DNA from: Candidatus Peregrinibacteria bacterium
Lineage (GTDB): Bacteria; Patescibacteriota; Gracilibacteria; UBA1369; UM-FILTER-53-11
Assembly (NCBI GenBank): GCA_016186205.1
Contig: JACPMA010000003.1
Location: 62,001 to 126,000, forward strand
Reading direction: 5' to 3'
Length of the DNA: 64,000 bases
In this document: piece after piece, positions 18,253 to 26,887 of the stretch
Position numbering within the stretch: the first letter of the stretch is position 1
How the letters are laid out: the number at the start of each line of letters is the position of its first letter
The notes under the pieces: generated by a model
Told to the model about the DNA's origin: nothing
The model's input: only the letters and a program-made list of their open reading frames with translations
Databases searched by the model: none
Position numbers and translations under genes: made by a program

Positions 18253-20517
18253 CTATTTCTCTTCCAAATTAACCACTGCGCTCCACTCTCTTCCGGGCGG
18301 TTTGCGCAAATAAAAGTTGCAGCGGTTTCGGTAAATCTGCGACGGGCCGTCGTCTTTTACGCGTGCAAGCGCAGCCTCAAAATATTGCTTTGCTTCAATG
18401 AAATTCCGCTGCGTGTAGAGAATGCGTCCGTTTTCAAAATCATCGAGCATCGGCTTTGTTTCCGCAGGAACATTTTCAGTAAATCCTACGACCTCAAAAA
18501 TTTCAGTCTCCTTCTCTTTTCCTTTCACACGAACAGTATCGAGTTTCCGGAAAATAAACGGATTATGATTTTCCGTCACGGCGGTAAAAGTTCCTTTATC
18601 AACAATGACGCGCGTCCCGTATTTTCGATTTATACTCTCTAGCCGCGAACCCAAATTCACGATGTCTCCGATCGCCGTATAATCAAAACGCTTCTCGCTT
18701 CCAACATTTCCAACCACAGCAGGCCCCGTAGCTATTCCGACGCGAAAATCCAAATTTATAAGCTCATCCTTCATTGGAAGCTGCGGAATATTGTTCCACT
18801 TTTCATGAAGCGTCACGAGCGCCATCCGCATGCCGAGCGCTGCCGAGCATGCATTTACGGCGCGATGCGGATCATCAACCGGCGCTCCAAACAAAGCCAT
18901 AATCGCATCACCCTGATATTTATCCAGCGTTCCGCTATAACCAAAAATCACTTCGGTCATGGCCGTTAGATAATCATTTAAAAGCGCCACCGTGTCTTCG
19001 GGCGAAAGTTTTTCCGCAAGAGTCGTGAACCCGACGATATCGGAAAACATAACGCTTATCTGCTCGCGCTTGCCGCCTAGTTTCAAAGCATCCGGATTTC
19101 TTACAAGCTCGTTTACAACCACCGGACTCACGTAATGGGAAAACGCGCGCTTGATTTCACGCTTGGCCTTTAATTCGGTTTTATTGCGATACCAAAGCAC
19201 GGCGAGGCCGGTGATAATCCAAGCTGCTTCTGGATAAACCACATTTAAAACAGTACCGGTTTGATACATGCCGTATGCAAGAAACGGATAGCCCACGAGC
19301 GTAGCGCCAAAGACAATTCCTAAAATACGCAGCGATACAAAAGATAAAACAGCGGCTCCTCCGATTGCCATTAATAAAAGTATGAACCATAATGAAACTA
19401 TTCCCTGCTCGCGCGCCATCTTCATGTCTAAAATTTGCTGAACGATATTGGCGATAACCTCCACGCCGGGCATTCGGTTGCGCGAAGTCGGCGTGGTTTG
19501 AAAATCCTGCAGAGACCGCGCGGTTGCGCCGATAAGAACGATTTTTCCTTCGATGGCAGCCGGTTCAAAAATGCCGTTTTTTGCATCGACAAAAGAAATC
19601 GTCCTGTACGAAAACGGCTTGGCGGCATAGTTGATGAGGGTTTGCGGCGTTGTTCCGGAAAACATTTTTTGCAGTTCAGCCGGATCGGTAGCGTTGATAA
19701 TCGGAATCAAATCCGCGCCGAGCTCTGCATCGGAATTCACATCAGGCTCTCCGCGTTCCATATAGGCGTTTGCGATAGCAATTGGAAAACTTTGCGTACC
19801 TGTGGCTTCTCCTTTTATAAGCGCCCACGGCGCAAACCGTCGAAGCACGCCATCGCGGTCGCGAAAAACATTGGCATAACCGGTTCTGACATTTTCTCCG
19901 CGGAAGATCGGTGGCTGAGTACTTTCCGGCTGCGGAAACTCCGTACTTTCTTCTGCGGCGCTGCCGGGGAAAAGAAGGGTGGAAAAAAATACCACCGGAC
20001 CGCTTGCATCAAGCGTATCTTGAAATTCTTCGTCGCTTGGATGAAGCTGCGCTGGCAAAGATTCCTGCGAATTTGTCGGTGAATTTGTTGATGCTGTTGC
20101 GCCGACGGATTCATAAAGTTTCAATGTTTCATACCAATTCATGCCGGCTCCTGGCGAATTAGCAATGCGGCGCTCATACTCGCGCAAAAGCTGCGAAAGC
20201 CGAAAATCGCTTATCCCCCTCGACCGTTCGCGGAAATCAAAATCAAAAGCGACCACTGCCGGTTTATGCGCATTAATGGTTTTGAGAATTTGCGCGTAAT
20301 AACTTCGCGGCCAATCGCGAAAACGGCCGAGTCCGGCATCCGGACTCAAACTTTTCTCATCAACGGCAATAATGGTAATGGAGTCGCTCACCGGCCGTCC
20401 GCGGAAAAAAAGATCGGAAATTTTCCATTGGATAACCTGTAACGGGTTAAAAAAGGCAAGAACGGATACTAGCAGGAAAACAAGAATTCCGATACCAAGC
20501 GCTACTTTTGATTTCAC
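18253..20517 (-). CDS. CHASE2-domain adenylate cyclase, class III
   Basis: 754 residues from a GTG start. An N-terminal membrane segment is followed by a CHASE2 sensor domain facing outwards (about 25-390), then three transmembrane helices (about 395-470). A class III cyclase domain follows: FSDIVGFTTL with a metal Asp, LDKYQGDAIMALFG with the Lys that selects adenine, and YTAIGDIVNLGSRLE with the matching Asp. The Lys/Asp pair points to ATP and cAMP rather than GTP. A short TPR-like end (FENGRILYTQRNFIEAKQYF) follows. It probably makes cAMP in response to an extracellular signal. It is divergent from the secreted-protein gene at 20619. Confidence 0.92.
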   Translation of the reverse strand: MKSKVALGIGILVFLLVSVLAFFNPLQVIQWKISDLFFRGRPVSDSITIIAVDEKSLSPDAGLGRFRDWPRSYYAQILKTINAHKPAVVAFDFDFRERSRGISDFRLSQLLREYERRIANSPGAGMNWYETLKLYESVGATASTNSPTNSQESLPAQLHPSDEEFQDTLDASGPVVFFSTLLFPGSAAEESTEFPQPESTQPPIFRGENVRTGYANVFRDRDGVLRRFAPWALIKGEATGTQSFPIAIANAYMERGEPDVNSDAELGADLIPIINATDPAELQKMFSGTTPQTLINYAAKPFSYRTISFVDAKNGIFEPAAIEGKIVLIGATARSLQDFQTTPTSRNRMPGVEVIANIVQQILDMKMAREQGIVSLWFILLLMAIGGAAVLSFVSLRILGIVFGATLVGYPFLAYGMYQTGTVLNVVYPEAAWIITGLAVLWYRNKTELKAKREIKRAFSHYVSPVVVNELVRNPDALKLGGKREQISVMFSDIVGFTTLAEKLSPEDTVALLNDYLTAMTEVIFGYSGTLDKYQGDAIMALFGAPVDDPHRAVNACSAALGMRMALVTLHEKWNNIPQLPMKDELINLDFRVGIATGPAVVGNVGSEKRFDYTAIGDIVNLGSRLESINRKYGTRVIVDKGTFTAVTENHNPFIFRKLDTVRVKGKEKETEIFEVVGFTENVPAETKPMLDDFENGRILYTQRNFIEAKQYFEAALARVKDDGPSQIYRNRCNFYLRKPPGREWSAVVNLEEK

Positions 20518-20533
20518 GGGCCAGATTATAGCT

Positions 20534-20560
20534 TTTCACTTTCCAAAAGTGAAATTTTTT
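20534..20560 (+). terminator. Hairpin plus T-run in the cyclase / secreted-protein divergent gap
   Basis: TTTCACTTT-CCA-AAAGTGAAA followed by TTTTTT has the form of a rho-independent terminator, but it lies between divergent starts. It may be an attenuator or operator for the gene at 20619. Confidence 0.45.
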
Positions 20561-20618
20561 GCTAAAATAAAGAGAAGAAGAAATAAAAAGAAACCTACAA
20601 ACAAAAATCCTAAACCCC

Positions 20619-23399
20619 ATGAAAATCGTAAAGAAAGTTCTTTCCCTGATCGCAAGCTCATTGGCTGTACTGATTTTCAGCGGGTTTTTGAGTTTGCAGC
20701 CGATCAGCGAACCGAGGGCGCTCGCTCATCATACAGACACTCCATCGTGCAGAGACATAACTGGGGTAACTCAAGACGTACCTTCTCCGCAAGCATCAGG
20801 AAGACAAGAAGGCGTTGCGGACTCGGGTCATTTGGATTTTGACGCTGATCCGCCTGCTCATGATTTTCAAGCGTGCACTCAAACGCAGCCGCTCTTGGCC
20901 GATGGCCTCGTGGTTGGAAGTGAAACGGTTATCCGTGGATGGACATGGAATTCTAATTTAGGATACATCAGCTTATCATGCGAAGGAGGAAATAATTTTG
21001 GCACAGGAAATTGCGGCAGCGCTGTTGATTACGGCGTGACTGTTTTAGAAACCGGCGGGCCTGGCGAAGACAGCCGGCGTGTTCGCGGTTTTGCATGGGG
21101 CGATAATATCGGTTGGATCAGTATGGGCTGCGATGGCTCGGGAAATGAAATGAGAAATCTTGGATTCGATTGCGGAAACAGAAATTATGGAGTGTCCATT
21201 GCTGATCGAGATGGCTTGAATAAAGCGGAATGCAGCAATGCCGCAAATCCCGATGGAAGTCTTAACCGAGGCGATATGTACGGCTACGCGTGGACCGATA
21301 CCGTCGGCTGGATTAATTTCTGCGGCGCGCATGCGGATCTCCCGGAAGAAGGCCTTACGGCGACTGTAAGTTTCCCGGCAAATGGAATAAAGTACGCGAA
21401 CGGGAGTGATGCCCATGAAATTGTTGTTCGTGTGGCGGAAAACGACGGAACGCTTATTGATCCAACGCAATACGAAGTGACGATTACACCGGAATGGACT
21501 GACAGCGTTCGAAGCGATCAAGTTACGCTCTGTCCGGACGGAACTGACACAGGGTGTCCAGCGGCTCGTTTTAACGCAACGGCGAAAGGAACTTTTTCCT
21601 GGGAAGCAGGAAGAGGATTTGTTTCGCGTATCACTTCTCTTGCTCCAACGAGTGCAGCGAGTCGGCCCGGAACAGACACATTGCAACTCAATAATATAAA
21701 TATTACAGCGAGAGAAAGAAATCCCGGAGGTGCGGCTGGCCGTCCTGTGTCTGTCACGCAACCTCTAGCCTCAAACAATACATTTTCCTTTGAACCGCCG
21801 GTTTCCGTATTGCGCATTTACTCTCCTGACAGTTCAACAGCCGGCGATTCAGGCGATAGTTTATTCGCCCAGCGCAACGTACCAACAGAACACATTATCA
21901 CGGCAGACTTCCACCCGGGTGTTGGCGCGGGCGCGCTCACGGATGGCGGGGCTGCTCTTGTTTTCACCCAAATCCATGATTGTTCAAATGCCTTCAATTT
22001 TATTTTTGACGAGCAAGATAATGGTGTTGGCGTTGAGGATTCTTCAAGCACGAGAACAGAAACTTCTGACATTGGAGATTCTGCAAATGTAGATAACATT
22101 GATAGAGTTGGAGCCGTTTGTCTCGGGCAACCGGGCCAGACGATCACGGACATCGATCGTGTTGGAGCCGGAACTCCGGTGAGTGATTTTTTAGCTGGCG
22201 GGGTCCATAGATTCATCTATTCGGAAGTTCAAGATCCGACGCTTGCAGGACGGGCAGGTATTGAAACGGATGACGCCCTCGGTATGCGAACTCGCGTAGA
22301 ATATACGGTGGGAGCCGTTAACACGAAGTATTTTTCGAAAACCGTAAGCGACAGCTCGCTTTTAAATCAAGCCGCGGACGTAAAAGGAAATGTGCGCATC
22401 GACGTGCAAAGCCTTGACGGTTTGCTCGGAGGCCGTAGTGAAAAAAGCGTAGGTGTTGGCGGCGCCGGCGGAGCCGGGAAATCAAAATCGGAATTTTTTA
22501 ATCGGGCGTTGGATAATTTGAAATTTGTCGGCCGTGCTACGGCGATTAATTCTCGAGTCCTCGATGGCGCAAATTTAAGCGATGTAAACTTTGGCGTTGA
22601 ACGCTTCTTCAAACGCGATCCGAACAGCCTTGTGGGAGACGAACCGTGTAAAATTATATTGAGAGACGATACCGACATCGACTTCTCCGGCAAAAAAACT
22701 ATTGCCTCGCGCGGATGTGATGTATATATCGAGTCAAATATCTATCCCATGGCCGGCGGCACGCTCGGCATTGTGGCGCTGGAAGATCTTGACATGCCAA
22801 AGACCGCGCCACTCAAAGGCGGAAACGTTTATATTTGCTCGCGCGTCACGGATTTGAAAAATGTTCACATCGTAGCGGAAAACAGCGTGCTGCCGTATGG
22901 CGCTAATGAAAGCGAATGTGGAACGTTATCGGATCGAATCGAACAGAGCGGTTCGAGGGCTGGCCTGCCGAACTTTAGCACTCCCGACTCAAGCGGCGTG
23001 GTTGTAAAACCAGTTCGGGAAACACTGCAAAACCAACTCGTGATCACCGGTTCCATCGTCAGTAACAACACTTACGGCGGCGCATTCAAAAATCCGCCCG
23101 AAGCCGGCGACGGCCGCCGTATTACCGATCCGGAATTAATGGATACCGCGCGCTATTATGATTACAACTTTTCGCGGTACGCGCATACGATTCCAAATCC
23201 GGATCCTCGAGGCGCAATAAATGTTGCAAAATGTTGGGCGGACGATATCGTAAAATCAAAACAATATGATCCGTACTCTTGCAGAAACAACAACCCTGAA
23301 CCTTACACCGAAAGAAACCCTGGCTCAAAAGGCATCATGAACATCCAATTCGCTCCCCCGCCGAGCGATCTGCCGGTATTCAATTATAGATTGAAATAA
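20619..23399 (+). CDS. Large secreted protein with W-x-W/GWI repeats
   Basis: 926 residues with an N-terminal signal peptide (KKVLSLIASSLAVLIFSGFL). At about 105-240 three copies of a Trp motif occur: RGWTWNSNLGYISL, RGFAWGDNIGWISM and YGYAWTDTVGWINF, each with nearby Cys. Such repeats are seen in large exported proteins of Patescibacteria; their function is unknown. The middle is Ig-like, and the C-terminal part (about 680-926) contains VYIESNIYPMAGGTLGIVALEDLDMP and resembles a beta-helix. The last codons (PPSDLPVFNYR) are duplicated 620 bp downstream after a Fic remnant. No Shine-Dalgarno is present. Confidence 0.85.
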   Translation: MKIVKKVLSLIASSLAVLIFSGFLSLQPISEPRALAHHTDTPSCRDITGVTQDVPSPQASGRQEGVADSGHLDFDADPPAHDFQACTQTQPLLADGLVVGSETVIRGWTWNSNLGYISLSCEGGNNFGTGNCGSAVDYGVTVLETGGPGEDSRRVRGFAWGDNIGWISMGCDGSGNEMRNLGFDCGNRNYGVSIADRDGLNKAECSNAANPDGSLNRGDMYGYAWTDTVGWINFCGAHADLPEEGLTATVSFPANGIKYANGSDAHEIVVRVAENDGTLIDPTQYEVTITPEWTDSVRSDQVTLCPDGTDTGCPAARFNATAKGTFSWEAGRGFVSRITSLAPTSAASRPGTDTLQLNNINITARERNPGGAAGRPVSVTQPLASNNTFSFEPPVSVLRIYSPDSSTAGDSGDSLFAQRNVPTEHIITADFHPGVGAGALTDGGAALVFTQIHDCSNAFNFIFDEQDNGVGVEDSSSTRTETSDIGDSANVDNIDRVGAVCLGQPGQTITDIDRVGAGTPVSDFLAGGVHRFIYSEVQDPTLAGRAGIETDDALGMRTRVEYTVGAVNTKYFSKTVSDSSLLNQAADVKGNVRIDVQSLDGLLGGRSEKSVGVGGAGGAGKSKSEFFNRALDNLKFVGRATAINSRVLDGANLSDVNFGVERFFKRDPNSLVGDEPCKIILRDDTDIDFSGKKTIASRGCDVYIESNIYPMAGGTLGIVALEDLDMPKTAPLKGGNVYICSRVTDLKNVHIVAENSVLPYGANESECGTLSDRIEQSGSRAGLPNFSTPDSSGVVVKPVRETLQNQLVITGSIVSNNTYGGAFKNPPEAGDGRRITDPELMDTARYYDYNFSRYAHTIPNPDPRGAINVAKCWADDIVKSKQYDPYSCRNNNPEPYTERNPGSKGIMNIQFAPPPSDLPVFNYRLK

Positions 23400-23461
23400 A
23401 AAGACAGCCTAACTAATATAATAGAAATAGATAACTGCATGCCTAACTTAACAGGTTATTT

Positions 23462-23490
23462 TTGACTTTGCTCATACATTTAGCTATAAT
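23462..23490 (+). promoter_or_regulatory. Consensus promoter with no intact downstream gene
   Basis: TTGACT (23462-23467), 17 bp, TATAAT (23485-23490). The predicted start is near 23497. It reads into a structured region and a Fic pseudogene. Confidence 0.7.
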
Positions 23491-23496
23491 TTTACT

Positions 23497-23570
23497 GTTT
23501 TAGTCGACTAACTCCAACCGCACCGAGGGTTCGTGAGAAACGAACTGACAACCGACTAGAGGTTAGCCAG
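23497..23570 (+). ncRNA. Candidate structured RNA with a possible pseudoknot
   Basis: Starts just after a consensus promoter. TAGTCG (23501-23506) can pair with CGACTA (23553-23558). GTTCGT-GAGAA-ACGAAC (23529-23545) forms an inner hairpin. CTAAC (23508-23512) can pair with GTTAG (23562-23566), crossing the first stem as an H-type pseudoknot. No known family is recognised, and it may just be the leader of the decayed Fic gene. Confidence 0.35.
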
Positions 23571-23960
23571 GAAAGAACTCGGGAAACTTTTGCAATGGTT
23601 TATTTTGAATAAAAAAGCATATTATCCGCCGAGGCTTGCTTTGGAATTCCATCATCGTTTCGAGGCGATTCATCCGTTTGAAGACGGCAATGACAGGGTG
23701 GGAAGACTTTTATTCAACGCTTTTATGCTGCAGGAGGCTATATGCCGGTAATTTTTTTCAGCGAGAATTACAGCGCCTATAGTGCGGCTCTTTCGCGCGC
23801 GCGCCAAAATCGCAAAAAAAAGCTGGCGCATTATCTCATTGGACAAATAATAAAAACTCGCAAGGCGATATCGCAGTATAAAAAAGAAGAAATTATAAAA
23901 GGCGGCAGTCCGGCGGTAGGACGATGGGAAATAGAACGCGGAAAAATACGGCGATATTAA
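23560..23960 (+). pseudogene. Fic-domain AMP-transferase remnant, truncated and frameshifted
   Basis: Frame 1 (23560-23754) encodes KLLQWFILNKKAYYPPRLAL, then HHRFEAIHPFEDGNDRVGRL, which covers the Fic core motif HPFxxGNGRxGR with the second Gly changed to Asp. It stops at 23752-23754. The expected C-terminal Fic part (GYMPVIFFSENYSAYSAAL and onward) continues in another frame through an ORF to 23960, so a frameshift lies near 23730-23740. The N-terminal half of the Fic domain is missing and an in-frame TAG lies at 23557. An active Fic enzyme would transfer AMP to a protein hydroxyl; this copy is dead. Confidence 0.8.
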
Positions 23961-23979
23961 GGACGAAAAAATTTGTTCC

Positions 23980-24011
23980 GCCGAGCGATCTGCCGGTGTT
24001 CAATTATAAAG
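23980..24011 (+). repeat. Duplicated 3' end of the 926-residue secreted-protein gene
   Basis: CCGCCGAGCGATCTGCCGGT then (A/G)TTCAATTATA occurs at 23357-23388 (gene 3' end) and again here, encoding PPSDLPVFNY in both. It brackets the Fic remnant. It could mark an insertion, or the tail of a deleted paralogue. Confidence 0.75.
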
Positions 24012-24029
24012 GGAGATAAGGTTTGAGCC

Positions 24030-24057
24030 TTTACAATAAGAAAAAACGGGATAGGAT
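24030..24057 (+). promoter_or_regulatory. Promoter of the 424-residue secreted protein
   Basis: TTTACA, 16 bp, TAGGAT, ending 8 nt before the ATG. This suggests a leaderless mRNA. Confidence 0.4.
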
Positions 24058-24065
24058 ATGGGCGT

Positions 24066-25340
24066 ATGAATCAAGTGGTTGAGGAAGTTGCGACTCCAGT
24101 TGATCAGATGCGCCAAACCAAAAAGCCTGCAGGGGGCGGGGTTTTAAGCATAATTCGAAGTCTTGCGATTAGGTTTCATCTTTCTTTAGCGCCTGCTGTA
24201 GCTATCACCATGACTTCCATGCCGGCTATTGCTCAATCTCCTTCTGAAGAAAGATCTCCTGAACAACAAAGAATTTGTGATGAAGCTATTAACAGCGCAC
24301 AAAGTCAATTAAAAAATGATGATTATTTTACCGGCATCCATGATCTTCAAACTAATCTAATAAAAAAATGTGATGGGTACAGTTCCGTAGCAAATATTAT
24401 TAGTGATATTCGCCTTCTAGTGCTGCTCGGTAGGATAAATTACATCTGTTATAGATATAACGCCTCAAAACAACAATTGTCACTTGCCTTAGATATACTT
24501 AGAGATAACCTGAAATATCCTTACGATTTCGGTAAACGGTGCGCAGTACCATCAACTACTGATATATCATTCTGTGAACAAGCTAAATTATTAAAACAAG
24601 AAGCCGAAAAGAGATTAGCCGATGTAACGTGGATGCAAGTTTTGGAAGATAGAAAAACTCTTATCTCGATTCTTCGCGAGGCTGATACGGCTGAAAGTAA
24701 TAGTCAATATAAACATGCGGCTGTACTTTTTGGTAAAGCTCGTGATATATGGTTTCGATTAAATGCAAGTAATTATACTAAAACACCATTATTAGATGAC
24801 TTACCTGCGCTATCGAGAGAGATTAACAGCGGGATAGACAGAAATGAACGTCGTATTGGTATAGTGCGGCCGACACCGGGGCCTACCGAAGGACCTAGCG
24901 GTGATTTCGCAGCAGGCGCGAGTATGCTCCGCGATATGGCTATCGCGGCAGCACCTGTAATAGCCGATGCGACAATGGATATTATCGTAGCCGTAGAAAA
25001 AATCACCAGAGATTCTGGTGGCGGGCAAGCTGGAAGCGGCCAAACTCCAGCGACCGCAAGCGGCAATGGAGAAATTCAAGTGCATACAGGCGCAACCGGG
25101 TACCTAGGGTTTCCGTGTACGGATGATGGGATTGCTGTTCAGGTCGGTGGACGCGAACCTTTAAAATGTACGACGGTCGGCGGTCCTGCCTGTACTATTC
25201 CAAACTTACCTCCTGGAAAATACCGGGTTTCCGCTCATAGGAGCGGCGGGTGCAAAGTTAAAGATGCCGGACCGGTGGATACTGTTGTTGAACCAGATAA
25301 ACGGACCCGCGTTGATTTTTCGAGAAGATTTGCACATTAA
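24066..25340 (+). CDS. Hypothetical exported protein with helical and PEGA-like parts
   Basis: 424 residues, not recognised as a known family. A hydrophobic segment at about 40-57 (SLAPAVAITMTSMPAIAQ) looks like a signal peptide with an unusually long N-region. Residues 70-270 are helical and TPR-like, with four Cys. A Pro/Gly linker follows, and the last 85 residues form a probable beta-sandwich (NLPPGKYRVSAHRSGGCKV) like PEGA or carboxypeptidase-regulatory domains. Base composition is AT-rich (33% GC over 24361-24420), unlike the secreted gene upstream and similar to the AbiE genes downstream. Confidence 0.7.
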   Translation: MNQVVEEVATPVDQMRQTKKPAGGGVLSIIRSLAIRFHLSLAPAVAITMTSMPAIAQSPSEERSPEQQRICDEAINSAQSQLKNDDYFTGIHDLQTNLIKKCDGYSSVANIISDIRLLVLLGRINYICYRYNASKQQLSLALDILRDNLKYPYDFGKRCAVPSTTDISFCEQAKLLKQEAEKRLADVTWMQVLEDRKTLISILREADTAESNSQYKHAAVLFGKARDIWFRLNASNYTKTPLLDDLPALSREINSGIDRNERRIGIVRPTPGPTEGPSGDFAAGASMLRDMAIAAAPVIADATMDIIVAVEKITRDSGGGQAGSGQTPATASGNGEIQVHTGATGYLGFPCTDDGIAVQVGGREPLKCTTVGGPACTIPNLPPGKYRVSAHRSGGCKVKDAGPVDTVVEPDKRTRVDFSRRFAH

Positions 25341-25388
25341 ACTTCTCCATAATTGAAACTTTATAAAGCTTCTTATTTTTGACTAACT

Positions 25389-26165
25389 TCATAAAGTTTG
25401 CTCAACAAACTCCCTAAACAACAATACCTTCTTTTTCTCTTTCGGATCAAAAAGTAGCGGCTCAACATCGCGCGCTAAATCATCAAAATTCAGCGAAGCA
25501 GTCTTTTTAAGCATATATTTTTTTAACTCTGCCGCATTTCTCACCCCGATATTCTTCTTTAGATAAGCAAAATTCGGCTGCGCACCAATGCCATACAAAA
25601 AAACAATATCAAAAAAATCACGCCCCATAATTCTTTTGCGGTTCATCGATGCAAAAATCTTTTGAGCGAGCAGCAAATCCTTCGGAACCGCATTAATCTG
25701 GGTAAAAACATCAAACTTGTTGAGTAACGGTTTTTCCGTAACGTACTCAAAATTCTGAGGAACAGTATCTACCTGAATGAGAATATTATGTTTACTCATC
25801 GCCGAAAGACCGAAATCAAAAAGAAGCTTCGGAATACGAATCTTAATTCTGTAAGCATTTCGGGTAACCATATTTACCTCTACCGCAAGCCCTTCAAGCA
25901 TAAGATCCCTTTGAATAATCTTACTTAAATCAGTGAACTCCTGTGCGCTCAAAGAAAAATTATCAAAGTCCAAATCTTCAGAAAATCTTGTACTTCCATA
26001 AACCATGCGAATGGCAGTACCGCCAAGAAGAACTAATTTTCCGGCATATTGACTGTTAAAAACGCTGTTCAAAATCTTGTACTGCAAATACTCCTTCAAA
26101 ATACTTTCCCTAAAAGCTCTTAGATTTTCCGGATATGAAGCCAAAATTTGATCAAGTGTTATCAT
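25389..26165 (-). CDS. AbiEii-type nucleotidyltransferase toxin (copy 2)
   Basis: 258 residues. LLGGTAIRMVYGSTRFSEDLDFD carries the GGT and SxDLDFD nucleotidyltransferase motifs of the AbiEii/AbiGii family. The C-terminal part has LLAQKIFASMNRKRIMGRDFFD, the conserved helix seen in this family. The protein is clearly different from copy 1 (longer, different motif spacing), so this is not a recent duplicate. It starts 19 bp after the AbiEi partner gene. The region is AT-rich. Confidence 0.88.
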   Translation of the reverse strand: MITLDQILASYPENLRAFRESILKEYLQYKILNSVFNSQYAGKLVLLGGTAIRMVYGSTRFSEDLDFDNFSLSAQEFTDLSKIIQRDLMLEGLAVEVNMVTRNAYRIKIRIPKLLFDFGLSAMSKHNILIQVDTVPQNFEYVTEKPLLNKFDVFTQINAVPKDLLLAQKIFASMNRKRIMGRDFFDIVFLYGIGAQPNFAYLKKNIGVRNAAELKKYMLKKTASLNFDDLARDVEPLLFDPKEKKKVLLFREFVEQTL

Positions 26166-26184
26166 AGCTATTTTTAAAGCGCAC

Positions 26185-26805
26185 TCACTGCGGCCCGTGT
26201 GTGGTTGTTAAAAACATTTTTGCGCGCTTAGAAAGCTGCTTGTTGTTAAAAATCTCTAAATATTTTTGAAACTTCTCAAAATTAATATGCGATCTGAATT
26301 CATCAACATTGATACGCATCCCCAAAAAATCATTTTCAGTCTTAAGCTTTGAATTAACGTACAAATAATCCAAAACCGCCTTTTCTGGTTCAGCCAGAAG
26401 CAGCTTCTGTTTGCCAAAATTTACCAATTGATAACCCCAATAAAGACTCGGCTTAATGCGCCTATAGCTAAAATTTCCAACAGGAGTTTCAAAGCTTACA
26501 GTTTTCTTGGTGCTCACGGAAGTTATTTGAAAAATCTCTTCCGGAATAAAACCGTAATGCTTCAAAGCAATTTCAAGAGAAACGTATGACGGGGTATAAA
26601 TCTTATTTGCCGTATAAAAAAGAAAATTCTGATTAAAATCTTGGGCGCTGAAAGAATAAAAACCTCGCTTAATCTTTTTTAGATATGCCTTCTTTTCCCA
26701 GCGGTCTAATTGACGATAAGAGAAGTTTACAAAAACCTTTCTCACATCTTGCAGTGAAAATATTGGATAAATCGAAAACTTATTTTGAAAATCCACAAAT
26801 TGCAT
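26185..26805 (-). CDS. AbiEi-type antitoxin / regulator (copy 2)
   Basis: 206 residues. An N-terminal winged-helix-like part (FSLQDVRKVFVNFSYRQLDR) is followed by IKRGFYSFS, YTPSYVSLEIALKHYGFIPE and the C-terminal LLAEPEKAVLDYLYVN, the AbiEi signatures. It should neutralise the AbiEii partner and repress the operon. A short palindrome (GACATTTATGTC) lies 17 bp upstream of the ATG. GC is about 32% over 26281-26340, well below the chromosome average here. Confidence 0.86.
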   Translation of the reverse strand: MQFVDFQNKFSIYPIFSLQDVRKVFVNFSYRQLDRWEKKAYLKKIKRGFYSFSAQDFNQNFLFYTANKIYTPSYVSLEIALKHYGFIPEEIFQITSVSTKKTVSFETPVGNFSYRRIKPSLYWGYQLVNFGKQKLLLAEPEKAVLDYLYVNSKLKTENDFLGMRINVDEFRSHINFEKFQKYLEIFNNKQLSKRAKMFLTTTHGPQ

Positions 26806-26821
26806 ATTATTTCTTTAATAG

Positions 26822-26833
26822 GACATTTATGTC
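26822..26833. promoter_or_regulatory. Possible operator of AbiE copy 2
   Basis: GACAT-TT-ATGTC palindrome upstream of the antitoxin start. It is far shorter than the operator of copy 1. Confidence 0.35.
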
Positions 26834-26887
26834 TCTTTACAGAAATATAATATCAAAAATTAACCAGAAATGCAACTTTTTGGTTTC

